Source: Shimia isoporae (lineage in GTDB: Bacteria > Pseudomonadota > Alphaproteobacteria > Rhodobacterales > Rhodobacteraceae). From it: a DNA stretch of 64,000 nucleotides. The stretch covers positions 124,001 through 188,000 of the forward strand of contig NZ_SMGR01000002.1 of assembly GCF_004346865.1 (NCBI RefSeq). Reading direction: 5' to 3'. This document shows, in pieces, positions 1-7,660 of this stretch. The translations under genes were made by a program, and so were the position numbers. The notes under the pieces were generated by a model, which was not told the DNA's origin, made no database searches, and saw nothing but the letters and a program-made list of their open reading frames with translations. Position 1 is the stretch's first letter; each line of letters starts with the position of its first letter.

Positions 1-1
1 A

Positions 2-103
2 GGCATTCCAGAAGACCAGTCATTCGGGCAGATTGCAGCTAAGGTCCGGAGAGAGCCCATCCTTGACGAATGCTGCGTCGTCGACGAACGTCTGCTTGGC
101 TAA
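2..103 (+). CDS. possible C-terminal end of an unknown gene, cut by the window start
   Basis: An open frame enters from the left edge and ends at a TAA at 101-103, giving about 33 residues that end in DERLLG. No domain can be recognised from so little sequence. It lies just upstream of the HEPN-like gene on the same strand, so it could be its operon partner. An antisense frame covers the same bases, and either may be spurious. Confidence 0.2.
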   Translation, partial: GIPEDQSFGQIAAKVRREPILDECCVVDERLLG

Positions 104-196
104 TAGAGGTATAACGTCTGGCGCAACGCTTTTTGATTGTCGGCTGAGATGATAAATACCGAGCAGCGTTTCATCAGCCGCATAAGGAAAAATTAG

Positions 197-1189
197 GTGT
201 TGGTATTTCTTGCCCATGCGATTGAACAACTTGACCTTGCCGCTGAGCATATTTCAAAGGGTGATCCGAACAACGCACGATTTGGGCTCATGTTGACAGA
301 CAATGTTCTGGAGCTTGTGTTGCATCAAATGGCAAAGGACGAACAGCGTGAGCGAACTAACTTCTTGAACCGCGAGAAGACCTACGCCGACGAGTCGGAC
401 TTGAGAGCCGCACTTGGCAGGCATTTTGATGCCAAAATCTCATTTTTCAGATCACACAACAAACTGAGTGCCGAAGAAGCAGAAAGTATCACAATCTGCC
501 ATAGCTATCGTAACGAGGTCTACCATATCGGCTTGCACCATCAGGACATCCTGCCTGCTCTTGCGCGTTTCTACTTCTATTTGGTTTGCGGTGTTCTTGG
601 CCGCTATAAAACCAATACGATGAGCTATAGCCCTTCTATGGTGTTGCCAGAGCGAGCCCAGAAACACCTAGGATCAAAACCAATAAGTTTTCATGTATTT
701 GACGAGTATCAAAGTGGTTGCCTGACGCTTCAAGAAGGCATCTCATTCGAAGCCTCCAATCTGGTTTCGTCACTGGCGGATCATATGACCGAAATCATAG
801 AACAGCAGGACATTGGTGTTGGGATGATCGCCACGGCTGGACCGAGACAGATGACACGTGATGAAGCTATAGTTGAAAGCCAAGCTTGGCGGTTGGCGTT
901 CAAGGAAGAAGGTAAGAAGTTTGCGACGGGAAAATGGTCCGGTGGCAGCGTGTTTGATTTTGTCAACTGGATTGGCGCAAACTATCCCTTCAAAAACAGG
1001 CGTGATCCTACTCCATCATGGCAAAAGCGCGAGCAATCTTTGCGCTTGGAAAAGAACCCGCACAAGGCGCTCAAGAAATACAAAGACTTCATGACACAAA
1101 CTGAAAATATCCGGGAAGTCATCGAAGAAAGCCACATGCAGGTCGAGATGTACATTGATGAACAGATCGACAGAATGCGCGGCAAGTAA
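197..1189 (+). CDS. HEPN-like protein, function unknown
   Basis: A 330-residue, mostly helical, soluble protein. The first 110 residues look like a HEPN fold: amphipathic helices (ARFGLMLTDNVLELVL, about residues 28-43) are followed by SYRNEVYHIG, with Arg105-Asn106 and His110 forming the R-N-x3-H motif that HEPN ribonucleases use for catalysis. The rest, about residues 130-330, matches no family I recognise and ends in a charged helical stretch. The GTG start at 197 comes directly after an in-frame stop and has an AAGGA element 8 bases upstream, which supports it. HEPN proteins are often toxins or effectors in toxin-antitoxin and anti-phage modules. That role here is inferred from the motif and the mobile-element setting; no partner gene is identified. 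Confidence 0.6.
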   Translation: MLVFLAHAIEQLDLAAEHISKGDPNNARFGLMLTDNVLELVLHQMAKDEQRERTNFLNREKTYADESDLRAALGRHFDAKISFFRSHNKLSAEEAESITICHSYRNEVYHIGLHHQDILPALARFYFYLVCGVLGRYKTNTMSYSPSMVLPERAQKHLGSKPISFHVFDEYQSGCLTLQEGISFEASNLVSSLADHMTEIIEQQDIGVGMIATAGPRQMTRDEAIVESQAWRLAFKEEGKKFATGKWSGGSVFDFVNWIGANYPFKNRRDPTPSWQKREQSLRLEKNPHKALKKYKDFMTQTENIREVIEESHMQVEMYIDEQIDRMRGK

Positions 1190-1572
1190 CTCGAAGCAAC
1201 GACAACTCAAAACCCGTTTAACATCAGCGGCCAGCTTTGGCGAAAAAAACTAAGAGCGGACAGCAAGATCGAATTGTCCAAGTTCAGCTCCGTCCCGCTT
1301 CTGAGCCGTTCGCCAAGTTCAAGATGAACGTCGGCATATGCTCGTATCAAGCTCATGGCAACCAAGGCATTGTCGGACAGTTGGTTTCGAACTCTCAGCA
1401 GATCGGAAGACCGCTTGGTAGCTTTGCTTGCGCTTCTGATTAGAGTTTGTAACTTCCATAATCAGAAGCGGTAAGGCGCTGTTTTTTCTCGGCATTTTTC
1501 GGACACCACTTTTCAGGCTGGATGGACCTGTTAGCATCTTGCGCATCAACGCAATTTTCTAATGGGTTCACG
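1190..1572. other. intergenic stretch without a convincing gene
   Basis: About 380 bases separate the HEPN-like gene from the recombinase. A 68-codon frame starting with TTG at 1237 lacks a clear ribosome binding site and any recognisable domain, so I do not call it a gene. No strong hairpin terminator was seen. Confidence 0.4.
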
Positions 1573-2184
1573 ATGGCACAAGGCAAACAGGCCAAGATAC
1601 TGACCAACGCTCAAATTCAAGCGGTGCTTCGCCACCTTGAAGCAGGGCGCAACGCAGATCGAAACAAGGTCACCTTCTTGCTGACTGTAAAAGCTGGTCT
1701 TCGCGCGAAAGAGGTTGCGGGTCTGCACTGGTCGTCAGTTCTGAATTCAGAAGGTGAGATCGGCGATCACATCGAACTGACAGATCAAACAAGCAAGGGG
1801 CGATCTGGGCGCATCATTCCGATGAACCGTGATTTGCGCAAAGCGCTTGTCGCGTGGCAGTCAGTTTGTGTGCCAAAACGTCTGCGACGTGATGCTCCGT
1901 CCTTCCCTGAACGTGCCATTATCTGCACAGAGCGAAGCGACAGCTCGCCCGCACAGGTCATCGTGAACATGTTTCATCGCTGGTACCGCGACCTCGGGTT
2001 TGTTGGCGCAAGCTCGCACAGCGGTCGGCGCACATTTATTTCGAATGCTGCGAAGAAGGTTGTGCAGGCGGGTGGTTCGTTGCGGGACGTGCAAGAATTG
2101 GCGGGGCATTCCAGCTTATCGATGACACAGCGGTACATCGAGGGTGACACAGACGCGAAAAGACGTTTGGTTCAAATGATCTGA
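1573..2184 (+). CDS. tyrosine recombinase (integrase), catalytic domain only
   Basis: A 203-residue phage-integrase-type recombinase that would cut and rejoin DNA at att or res sites through a 3'-phosphotyrosine intermediate. The catalytic set is complete: Arg44 in GLRAKEVAGL, Lys75 in TSKGRSGR, His149 and Arg152 in SHSGRR, His179 in LAGHSS and nucleophile Tyr188 in TQRYIE. The protein is about half the size of typical integrative-element integrases because it lacks the N-terminal arm-binding and core-binding domains. Start ATG 1573 (MAQGKQ) is preferred over an ATG 17 codons upstream because the extra residues look non-conserved. Compact recombinases like this often belong to plasmids or degenerate elements. 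It lies about 9 kb from the tRNA-Phe gene, so it may not be the enzyme that uses that site. Confidence 0.85.
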   Translation: MAQGKQAKILTNAQIQAVLRHLEAGRNADRNKVTFLLTVKAGLRAKEVAGLHWSSVLNSEGEIGDHIELTDQTSKGRSGRIIPMNRDLRKALVAWQSVCVPKRLRRDAPSFPERAIICTERSDSSPAQVIVNMFHRWYRDLGFVGASSHSGRRTFISNAAKKVVQAGGSLRDVQELAGHSSLSMTQRYIEGDTDAKRRLVQMI

Positions 2185-2514
2185 GCTCTTTTGCCTTGAA
2201 CGAAAGGCAGGATACAGCCCGAAGCGGCCGTTGGCATAGGGCCCCCACACCATCAACGCCGCAGTTGCGAGATTTGAGGTTCGGCTTCCCCAAAGCGGAC
2301 CTTGAACCACCCAAGCGTTGGATCATCGACGCTACAGTCAACACCAACGGCAGCGATGGGTAGGTTATTGCTTTGATCGTTGTCGCACTTCTGAAAGTTG
2401 GTCAGGCGGCGACAGATACAGGGCTAAACAGGGCTTGATCAGGTACATTGGCAAAACTCAATATTCCTGATCTGCCGGGAAGGGGATAAGCTTGGTTCAA
2501 TTCAGCGAAATTGC
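2185..2514. other. intergenic stretch, nothing recognised
   Basis: About 330 bases between the recombinase and the convergent GSCFA gene. The minus-strand open frames here are shadows without a start site or domain. No repeat, RNA gene or strong terminator was seen. Confidence 0.4.
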
Positions 2515-3468
2515 TCAGCTTTCCAGATAGTGAGACGCCATGTAGTCTGTGACTTCGCTCACGACCTCGCGCTTTACATGGATATGGTCTTGCTCAAACG
2601 AATGAAGGCCACCGGATAGAACGATTTCATAGCTTGGAAAATAGTTCACCTGCTCAGGGAACATGTTCAAGAGCTCGGTCACGGCAAGGCGTAGCGTTGA
2701 TTTCGAATGAGAATTTGCAATCGCGCAATCAATCGGCAGGAACGTCTGCTGCAGTGGAACAGGGGACACGGTCAAAAGGACGCCCTTTACGCCACTGCTT
2801 AGCGCGCGTTCCAACGCATCTTTCAGCAAGTCCACTGTTTCGCTCAGGGTGAGAAAACGGCAGGTATAGCGATTTGGTTCTTTCTTGATGTCTCGTGGGC
2901 TGGGCATGCGGTTCAGGTAGTGTCCGGTTTCGTGGTCCACCCAACACTGTGTCATTCCCAATGTAATGATCAGGAAATCCGAGGCGGGCAGTTTGTTGTA
3001 CACCTCATCAATTCTCTCTCGGATCCCAAGCAGATCTTCGACGGGCAACTTGTGCCCTTTTGCTAGCAGCAGGTCTGTCGCAACGTTGCCTGAAGCAGAA
3101 AATGATTGGTCAAACTCTCTGGTGTCTACACCGTCAATCGCCCAGCGAATACGCTGAGAAATCGAGCCTGGGTTGAACTCGTTCAAGACACTGTTTTCAC
3201 GACCCTTTACAATCCTCTCAGGAAAGGTGAGCCCCAGCGTCGGGACGTCCAGGAACGTCAGTTTCTCCTCGATCTCGCGTGCAAAACAGGACCCGATAGT
3301 GAAGGCGGTCATATCGCGTTTAAATTTGAACGACGGCGTGATTTTCGGAAAGATCAGTCCGTTTCTGACACGCTCGTCGTCTTGTTGCGGGTATTTGTAC
3401 GAGGCCGTCTTATCAATGCGACGATTCTCCAAGGCTTCAGCGCCTGAATTTTCAAATTTGATTCTCAT
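2515..3468 (-). CDS. GSCFA-domain protein (SGNH-hydrolase-like)
   Basis: A 317-residue protein carrying the family's name-giving motif: TIGSCFAREIEEKL at about residues 57-70, where the Ser of GSCFA sits in the position of an SGNH-type nucleophile. Further family-like blocks are DFLIITLGMTQCW near residue 165, VLLTVSPVPL near 233 and a C-terminal DHIHVK, where Asp and His could complete a triad. GSCFA proteins are thought to be esterase- or acyltransferase-like enzymes, often beside surface-polysaccharide genes, but their substrates are largely unknown. There is no signal peptide or membrane segment. The gene stands alone on its strand, convergent with the recombinase and upstream of the IS remnant, so it looks like cargo of the accessory region. 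Confidence 0.85.
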   Translation of the reverse strand: MRIKFENSGAEALENRRIDKTASYKYPQQDDERVRNGLIFPKITPSFKFKRDMTAFTIGSCFAREIEEKLTFLDVPTLGLTFPERIVKGRENSVLNEFNPGSISQRIRWAIDGVDTREFDQSFSASGNVATDLLLAKGHKLPVEDLLGIRERIDEVYNKLPASDFLIITLGMTQCWVDHETGHYLNRMPSPRDIKKEPNRYTCRFLTLSETVDLLKDALERALSSGVKGVLLTVSPVPLQQTFLPIDCAIANSHSKSTLRLAVTELLNMFPEQVNYFPSYEIVLSGGLHSFEQDHIHVKREVVSEVTDYMASHYLES

Positions 3469-3741
3469 TTTTCCCTTGTGGTACTAGTCGTGGGATCACG
3501 GTAAGAAATGCATCTGCGTAGGACGCTGCTCAGGTTTAAGTATGCACCACACCAATATTTGTTTGCAATGGGGCCATTGCACATGAGGCGGTCAGCATAG
3601 CCTATGATGACCGACCCCTTCGTGACAGCTGTACGATGTGTGGCCAAACAAAATAAGAATTAGAGGCCTGAAGAGACGTGGGTGAGCGCAGAAAGTGGCG
3701 CGACCTGAAGACGATACACCGGAATTGACTAGGGTCAGGAC

Positions 3742-4318
3742 TCATAGCCAGTAAATGACGAGTGCGGCGAGGGCGATGGCTGAGAGGAAGACCTTCGGGC
3801 ATCTGTCGTATCGGGCCGCCACACGCCGCCAATCCTTGAGCCTGCCGAACATGATCTCGATCCGATTGCGGCGTTTGTATCGGCGTTTGAAGTACTTGAC
3901 CAGTTTTCTCCGCTGCTTCCGGCCGGGGATACACGGGCATATCCCTTTGTCTTTCAACGCTTCCCGGAACCAGTCGACGTCATATCCACGGTCCCCAAGC
4001 AGCCAATCGGCATCTGGCAGGCTGCTTAGCAAAGCCCGTGCCCCGATGGAATCGCTGACTTGCCCAGCCGTCACGAACAGGTTCAACGGACGTCCCTGGC
4101 TGTCGCAGATGGCATGCAGTTTGGTGTTCATGCCGCCCTTTGTTCGGCCAATCAGGCGTCCGTGTCCCCCTTTTTGACGCCCAATCTGGTCGCTGTGCGG
4201 TGTGCCTTCAGGTAGGTGGCATCAATCATCACGGTCTTCTCTTCGCTGTATTCGGCGGCGCGCCTGACCATCGTCCGGGCGAAGATGCCCTTGTCGCTCC
4301 ACCGTTTCCAACGGTTGC
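3742..4318 (-). pseudogene. IS5-family transposase, truncated, two frames joined by -1 frameshifting
   Basis: The transposase is split over two frames, as is usual for this IS group. The first frame retains NRWKRWSDKGIFARTM and the first catalytic Asp in MIDATYLKAHRTA. The second frame (3742-4131) holds the second Asp in LLGDRGYD and the Glu in RNRIEIMFGRLK, ending in ALVIYWL. A -1 slip on the A5G5 run at 4166-4175 joins them, reading GVKKGGHGRLIGRTKGG through the junction. The DDE residues survive but the N-terminus is missing, so the element is probably unable to move by itself. Confidence 0.85.
4166..4175 (-). other. A5G5 slippery site for transposase frameshifting
   Basis: On the minus strand the run reads AAAAAGGGGG. 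Re-reading one G moves translation from the upstream transposase frame, which otherwise stops 10 codons later, into the downstream frame. The joined protein matches the expected family sequence across the junction. Confidence 0.7.
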
Positions 4319-5331
4319 TGTTTCCCGGCCAAGTTTCGATGTTTGCCGGGCCGTCTAATCTCGGAAAATCTGCCATCATCGCAAGTATTTGTGCCCATGT
4401 TGCTATGGGTCGAGACTTCTGCGGCTTGCCGGTAAGTCGAAGTGGAATTCTTTATATTGCCGCAGAAGCTCCAAAAGGCGTCCTGAACCGTGCCTATCCC
4501 TACCTCAGTCAGGAAGCCGCTCAGACAGCGCCTTTTGAGGTGCTGGACCGGCCAGTTGATTTGACCGACCAACAAGTTGTTGGCCGGTTGGCGGAGGACG
4601 CGCTAACGTTTCGAGACTATCACGGTTGTGACGATCTGATGATCGTTTTTGATACTCTGAATATCTGTATGCCGGATGGGGATGAAAATTCTTCACGAGA
4701 CACCGGAAGAGTTTTGGCCAATGCCCAGAAGCTCGCACAATCAACTAACGCTCATGTCCTGATTGTGCATCACACTGGTGCATCCGAAACTTCCAGGCCT
4801 CGTGGCTCCACGACTTTGACAGCGAATGTCGATACCGGCCTGACACTACACAAAGCAGACGCGTCACAGCCCGATGGAACAGTATTAATCAACATTCATA
4901 AGCAGCGCGAAGATAGTAGAGCTGCGCCATTAGCTTTTCATATCCGAGGATTTGAGATCGGCAAAAACCGCCACGGCGAGACAACAATAGTCCCTTGGGC
5001 TGTCCCATTTGAGGCAGGCAGTTCGCTGGTTGCGGAAGCTCCCGCAAGAGCCGCTAAGTCCGGCAAGGTGCCACTTTCGGCTCAGCGTGCTGACGATTTG
5101 CTAAGAGTGATAACGGAGCTTGGCAAAAAGAATGCTGGCCAATGGCACAAACCAAAGTCTCTGGGACAAATGTCTGGCGAACCTTTCAATGGCATTCGTG
5201 GCAACGCTGACACCATGCGCAAGAAAGTTCGAGAGTCTTTGGATACCCTTCTGAAAGACGGGAAAATCGAAGAGTGCAAAGAAGGAGTTCGTCTTCGCGC
5301 AGCGAACCCAAACCAAACGAAATGTGCATGA
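4319..5331 (+). pseudogene. RepA-like AAA ATPase/helicase, N-terminus lost to the IS
   Basis: A P-loop ATPase of the RepA/AAA_25 type found in plasmid and integrative-element replication modules. Visible motifs are Walker A (AGPSNLGKSAI), a RecA-like Walker B (LMIVFDTLN), a following VLIVHHTG sensor block, and a winged-helix-like C-terminal third. The frame stays open upstream to an ATG at 4216, but everything before about 4319 is antisense IS sequence, so the natural N-terminus has been replaced. The first in-frame ATG within true coding sequence is 4339, immediately before the Walker A motif. The ATPase core is otherwise intact. It lies directly upstream of the mobilization genes, as expected for a replication-mobilization cassette. 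Function is probably lost or altered. Confidence 0.75.
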
Positions 5332-5347
5332 ACTTGTGGTGCGGTCC

Positions 5348-5617
5348 TCAGTGAAGTCGTGTTCGCTGAGCCTTTCCGACCACTGAATCCGCAGTTTGCG
5401 CCCCTGTCCTCGGGGGCGTGTTCTTTTTCAATTGCTGAACACGAGTCACGAACAGATCGACAATTTCATTCCCGATCGCATCAATGGCTGAAGGAGGCAA
5501 TTCCCTTATGTTGAAATCCATTAGCCTGTGGTTACGACAGTAAATAGCCACCATTTTCAGAAGCTGCGCTGACTGTTTCCGTTTGTCCGACAAGAGGTCC
5601 AGTTTTTTTGATTGCAT
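5348..5617 (-). CDS. small hypothetical protein beside the relaxase
   Basis: An 89-residue basic, soluble, largely helical protein (starts MQSKKLDLLSDKRKQSAQLL). I do not recognise its family. ATG 5617 is chosen over an ATG 25 codons upstream because AGGAAAC lies 7 bases before it and because the longer version would cover the palindrome at 5668-5690. It is transcribed divergently from the relaxase gene with about 90 bases between them. That is the usual arrangement for a small MobC-like accessory protein that binds near oriT, but this role is inferred from position alone. Confidence 0.6.
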   Translation of the reverse strand: MQSKKLDLLSDKRKQSAQLLKMVAIYCRNHRLMDFNIRELPPSAIDAIGNEIVDLFVTRVQQLKKNTPPRTGAQTADSVVGKAQRTRLH

Positions 5618-5667
5618 GGTCTGTTTCCTATTTCCAACCCAGAGAGGAGATAGGGAAGGCGCACAAC

Positions 5668-5690
5668 GGATAAAAACACAGTTTTTATCC
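5668..5690. repeat. perfect inverted repeat, candidate oriT or operator
   Basis: A 9-base stem GGATAAAAA, a 5-base loop CACAG and the exact complement TTTTTATCC lie between a small divergent gene and the relaxase start at 5711. An inverted repeat next to a short GC-rich stretch (ACGCCACCCG) is the common form of an oriT, where the repeat positions the relaxase near nic. It could instead be an autoregulatory operator. Confidence 0.5.
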
Positions 5691-5710
5691 ACGCCACCCG
5701 CAGCAGAAGC

Positions 5711-6892
5711 ATGGCACTGTTTTCATTTAGGCATTCGGTAAAGACATTCTCAGACAAGCGCACGACTGAATCCCGGGCGGCAAAGCCGGGTCAAACTGCA
5801 GCCCACTTACGCTATATCGCTCGGCCGCAGGCTGCTCGCATTGTGATCCAAGAACGACTTGCGGGCGGCACCAGATGTAAGACGGCCGCAATGGCGGAGA
5901 AAGAAGCTCAGAAGCGAAAGGGGCGTGTCTGTGAGCGATTTGTCGTTGAGCTCCCGGTGGAGGCTACAAAGAAGCAGAGAGAGGCTTTGGCAAGCGCATT
6001 TGCTGAACGGCTGTCCAAAGGCGTCGCCGGGTATGTTGTGGCAATTCACGACCAGCATGGCAACGACATCAGGAACCCTTACGCCCATTTCGTTTTCTTC
6101 GATGTGCAGAAGAAAACCGGCGGTCGCGGCAGGCCAAGGAGCACGCTTGGCCTTGCCAGAAAGAATGCAATCGAAAACGCAGCGCAGCTTTGGGCGAAAC
6201 TTCACAATGCGCAGATGCGCGACTGGGGGTTCGACGAGAAAAGCGAGATTAGCCATCTGTCCTACGCTGATCGAGCCATCGACAAAATTCCTACCATCCA
6301 CGAAGGCGCCAGTGCCCGCGCAACTCCCAAGTCCCAGAAAACCCGCAAAGAGAAATGGAAGCACATTGACCAAGGCCACACACGCGCCGAGGCAAACGCC
6401 GTCATAAGAGAAATCAACCAACTGAAAAAGGAGCAGAAAAATGCAGGAACACTTCGACTGGGAACAGGCAATGGAAACAACAAGGCGCAGCGCAGCGGCA
6501 GCGTCGCAGAACAGCGAGAACGCGGTGGCGGGCATGTCGAAGCTGCTCCGCGCAATCGACCGCCATTCAAGCAATCTGGCCGACCTGTCCAAGCGCATCG
6601 ACAAAGCGGTGGACCTGCAGGCCCAGCAAATCGCCGGCTCCAAAGCTGTCCTCAACCGCACCCAAGCCGACAACCACCGTTCCTGGCGACCAATCGCCTT
6701 GGGCTACCTCGCCATCTTTGTAGGCGGCGTAGTATTCGGCGGAAATATAGTGAGCTAATAATCCTCCGTGACACCTTGAAGGCAAAGTTTTTGCTTCGAG
6801 AGATGCAACGCAGTATGCGCCCAGATGCGCCCTATAAAGAAGTCCATCACTCAGAAACGACGAAGCCCCGCCAGAGCGGGGCAGAGCGTTGA
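5711..6892 (+). CDS. MobA/MobL-like mobilization relaxase
   Basis: The first about 240 residues resemble MobA/MobL relaxases, which nick oriT and pilot the strand into a recipient. The N-terminus FSFRHSVKTFS corresponds to the conserved family start, HLRYIARP around residues 33-40 holds a candidate catalytic Tyr, and RNPYAHFVFF near residue 120 aligns with the metal-binding NPHAH motif, with Tyr in place of the first His. After about residue 243 the sequence becomes low-complexity and rich in Arg, Gln and Gly. This part is read in a different frame from a convincing overlapping gene at 6441-6758, so the last about 150 residues may not be under selection. There is no TraI-type helicase domain. 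It probably mobilizes with help from another conjugative element. Confidence 0.7.
   Translation: MALFSFRHSVKTFSDKRTTESRAAKPGQTAAHLRYIARPQAARIVIQERLAGGTRCKTAAMAEKEAQKRKGRVCERFVVELPVEATKKQREALASAFAERLSKGVAGYVVAIHDQHGNDIRNPYAHFVFFDVQKKTGGRGRPRSTLGLARKNAIENAAQLWAKLHNAQMRDWGFDEKSEISHLSYADRAIDKIPTIHEGASARATPKSQKTRKEKWKHIDQGHTRAEANAVIREINQLKKEQKNAGTLRLGTGNGNNKAQRSGSVAEQRERGGGHVEAAPRNRPPFKQSGRPVQAHRQSGGPAGPANRRLQSCPQPHPSRQPPFLATNRLGLPRHLCRRRSIRRKYSELIILRDTLKAKFLLREMQRSMRPDAPYKEVHHSETTKPRQSGAER
6441..6758 (+). CDS. small single-pass membrane protein overlapping the relaxase gene
   Basis: A 105-residue protein with a polar, helical N-terminal two thirds (possible coiled coil through LLRAIDRHSSNLADLSKRIDK) and a C-terminal membrane segment, ALGYLAIFVGGVVFGG, at about residues 85-100. 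The start is strongly supported: AAAAAGGAG lies 7 bases before ATG 6441. It is read in another frame inside the 3' part of the relaxase gene and ends about 130 bases before the relaxase stop. Small membrane proteins downstream of mobilization relaxases are common (MobB-like), and a role in tethering the relaxosome is a reasonable guess from position and topology. Confidence 0.7.
   Translation: MQEHFDWEQAMETTRRSAAAASQNSENAVAGMSKLLRAIDRHSSNLADLSKRIDKAVDLQAQQIAGSKAVLNRTQADNHRSWRPIALGYLAIFVGGVVFGGNIVS
6865..6882. terminator. hairpin, possible terminator for the AlpA-like gene
   Basis: The stem GCCCCGC / GCGGGGC with loop CAGA lies between the mobilization genes and the convergent AlpA-like gene. 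On the minus strand it is followed by TTCGTCGTTT, a weak U-tract. On the plus strand no T-run follows. It sits within the overlapping relaxase tail. Confidence 0.45.
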
Positions 6893-6944
6893 GTTTAGGG
6901 AGCGGGTGGACGGTGGCCATTCCGCTGGCAGGACTGGATTATTC

Positions 6945-7142
6945 CTATAGGCTTCCTTCCGCCGCGACGATTTTGTTGAGGTCCGACACGCGCCAGCGAG
7001 AAGAACCACCGCGCTTTTCTGGCTTAGGAAAATCACCGCGTTTGATATCTCTGTAGATACTGGCCCGAGACCGGCACAGGGTCGCGCATACTGTTTTGAT
7101 ATCTACAAATCGGTCGACAATGAGTTGGTTTTGGATAGTCAT
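6945..7142 (-). CDS. AlpA-family excisionase/transcriptional regulator
   Basis: A 65-residue winged-helix MerR-like protein of the AlpA type. Family signatures are RFVDIKTVCATLCRSRASIYR (split here as helix VDIKTVCATL, recognition helix RSRASIYRDI) followed by FPKPEKRGGSSRWR with the wing Trp, and a C-terminal helix VSDLNKIV. AlpA-like proteins bind att or promoter DNA in P4-like prophages and integrative elements and steer excision or gene expression. It is transcribed towards the relaxase region. Its presence together with the recombinase supports reading this region as an integrated element. Confidence 0.85.
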   Translation of the reverse strand: MTIQNQLIVDRFVDIKTVCATLCRSRASIYRDIKRGDFPKPEKRGGSSRWRVSDLNKIVAAEGSL

Positions 7143-7284
7143 AGCGTTCCTTAAATGGTCGTTCGGAAGCTATGTTTTCTTTTTCTCCAAAAACCGAATA
7201 CCTCAGAAGCATTTTTTTGAATTTTTTTCTGGTGCCATCGCTTCATCTCTCCGTTTCATAGTATTGGTATAGGCGAGATTTTTT

Positions 7285-7554
7285 GTGCGACAACCCACCT
7301 TGAAAAAACCAGGTCAAGTGAGACAGAACTTTCGTCGGCCAGAGAGAGAAACCGCACAACGCTACCTGTCCAGAAGAAAAGCCAGACTAAATGTCGCGGC
7401 AAATACTAACGAGCTACCAGAACACTGTGTTGTTGACGGTTTTGAGATCAATCAGGTTGGCGTTGGCGTATTCGTGGGCTGGTCATTTGGGGACCCTAAT
7501 TTTCAAGGACCACCTTGCATTGATATGAAACTTCATATCCGAAGGGCTGATTGA
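7285..7554 (+). CDS. hypothetical protein, doubtful
   Basis: An 89-codon frame with a GTG start at 7285 and an Arg-rich N-terminal third. I recognise no domain. No good ribosome binding site is visible upstream. It fills part of the 518-base stretch between the AlpA-like gene and the HD/Hsp90 gene. The upstream 7143-7284 portion is AT-rich with T-runs and probably holds the AlpA promoter. Confidence 0.3.
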   Translation: MRQPTLKKPGQVRQNFRRPERETAQRYLSRRKARLNVAANTNELPEHCVVDGFEINQVGVGVFVGWSFGDPNFQGPPCIDMKLHIRRAD

Positions 7555-7660
7555 AAATCAGTCTCCAACTGCTCGCATGAACCACATGAATATTGGTTCT
7601 GCGCAAAAGCACCCGCTTCAGTTGAATCCATATCCATGCTCTATTGCCAGAAAGGCTGAT

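Larger units (their letters stand above)
3727..4318 (-). mobile_element. IS5-family insertion sequence remnant (IS427-like), 5' end missing
   Basis: A minus-strand insertion-sequence fragment. The transposase 3' end and a likely terminal-repeat region near 3727-3745 (GACTAGGGTCAGGACTC on the plus strand) remain, while the element stops abruptly near 4318. There the transposase reading changes from the typical NRWKRWSDKG to unrelated sequence that belongs to the neighbouring ATPase gene. The upstream part of the transposase, about the first 60-70 residues of the family, and the other terminal repeat are gone. Exact ends are estimates because no target duplication can be identified with one end lost. 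Confidence 0.75.

Noticed and set aside
20-250. 76-codon minus-strand frame at the left edge
   Set aside because: It runs antisense to a plus-strand frame and into the HEPN-like gene, and it has no ribosome binding site or recognisable domain.
1237-1443. 68-codon plus-strand frame between the HEPN-like gene and the recombinase
   Set aside because: TTG start, no ribosome binding site and no domain.
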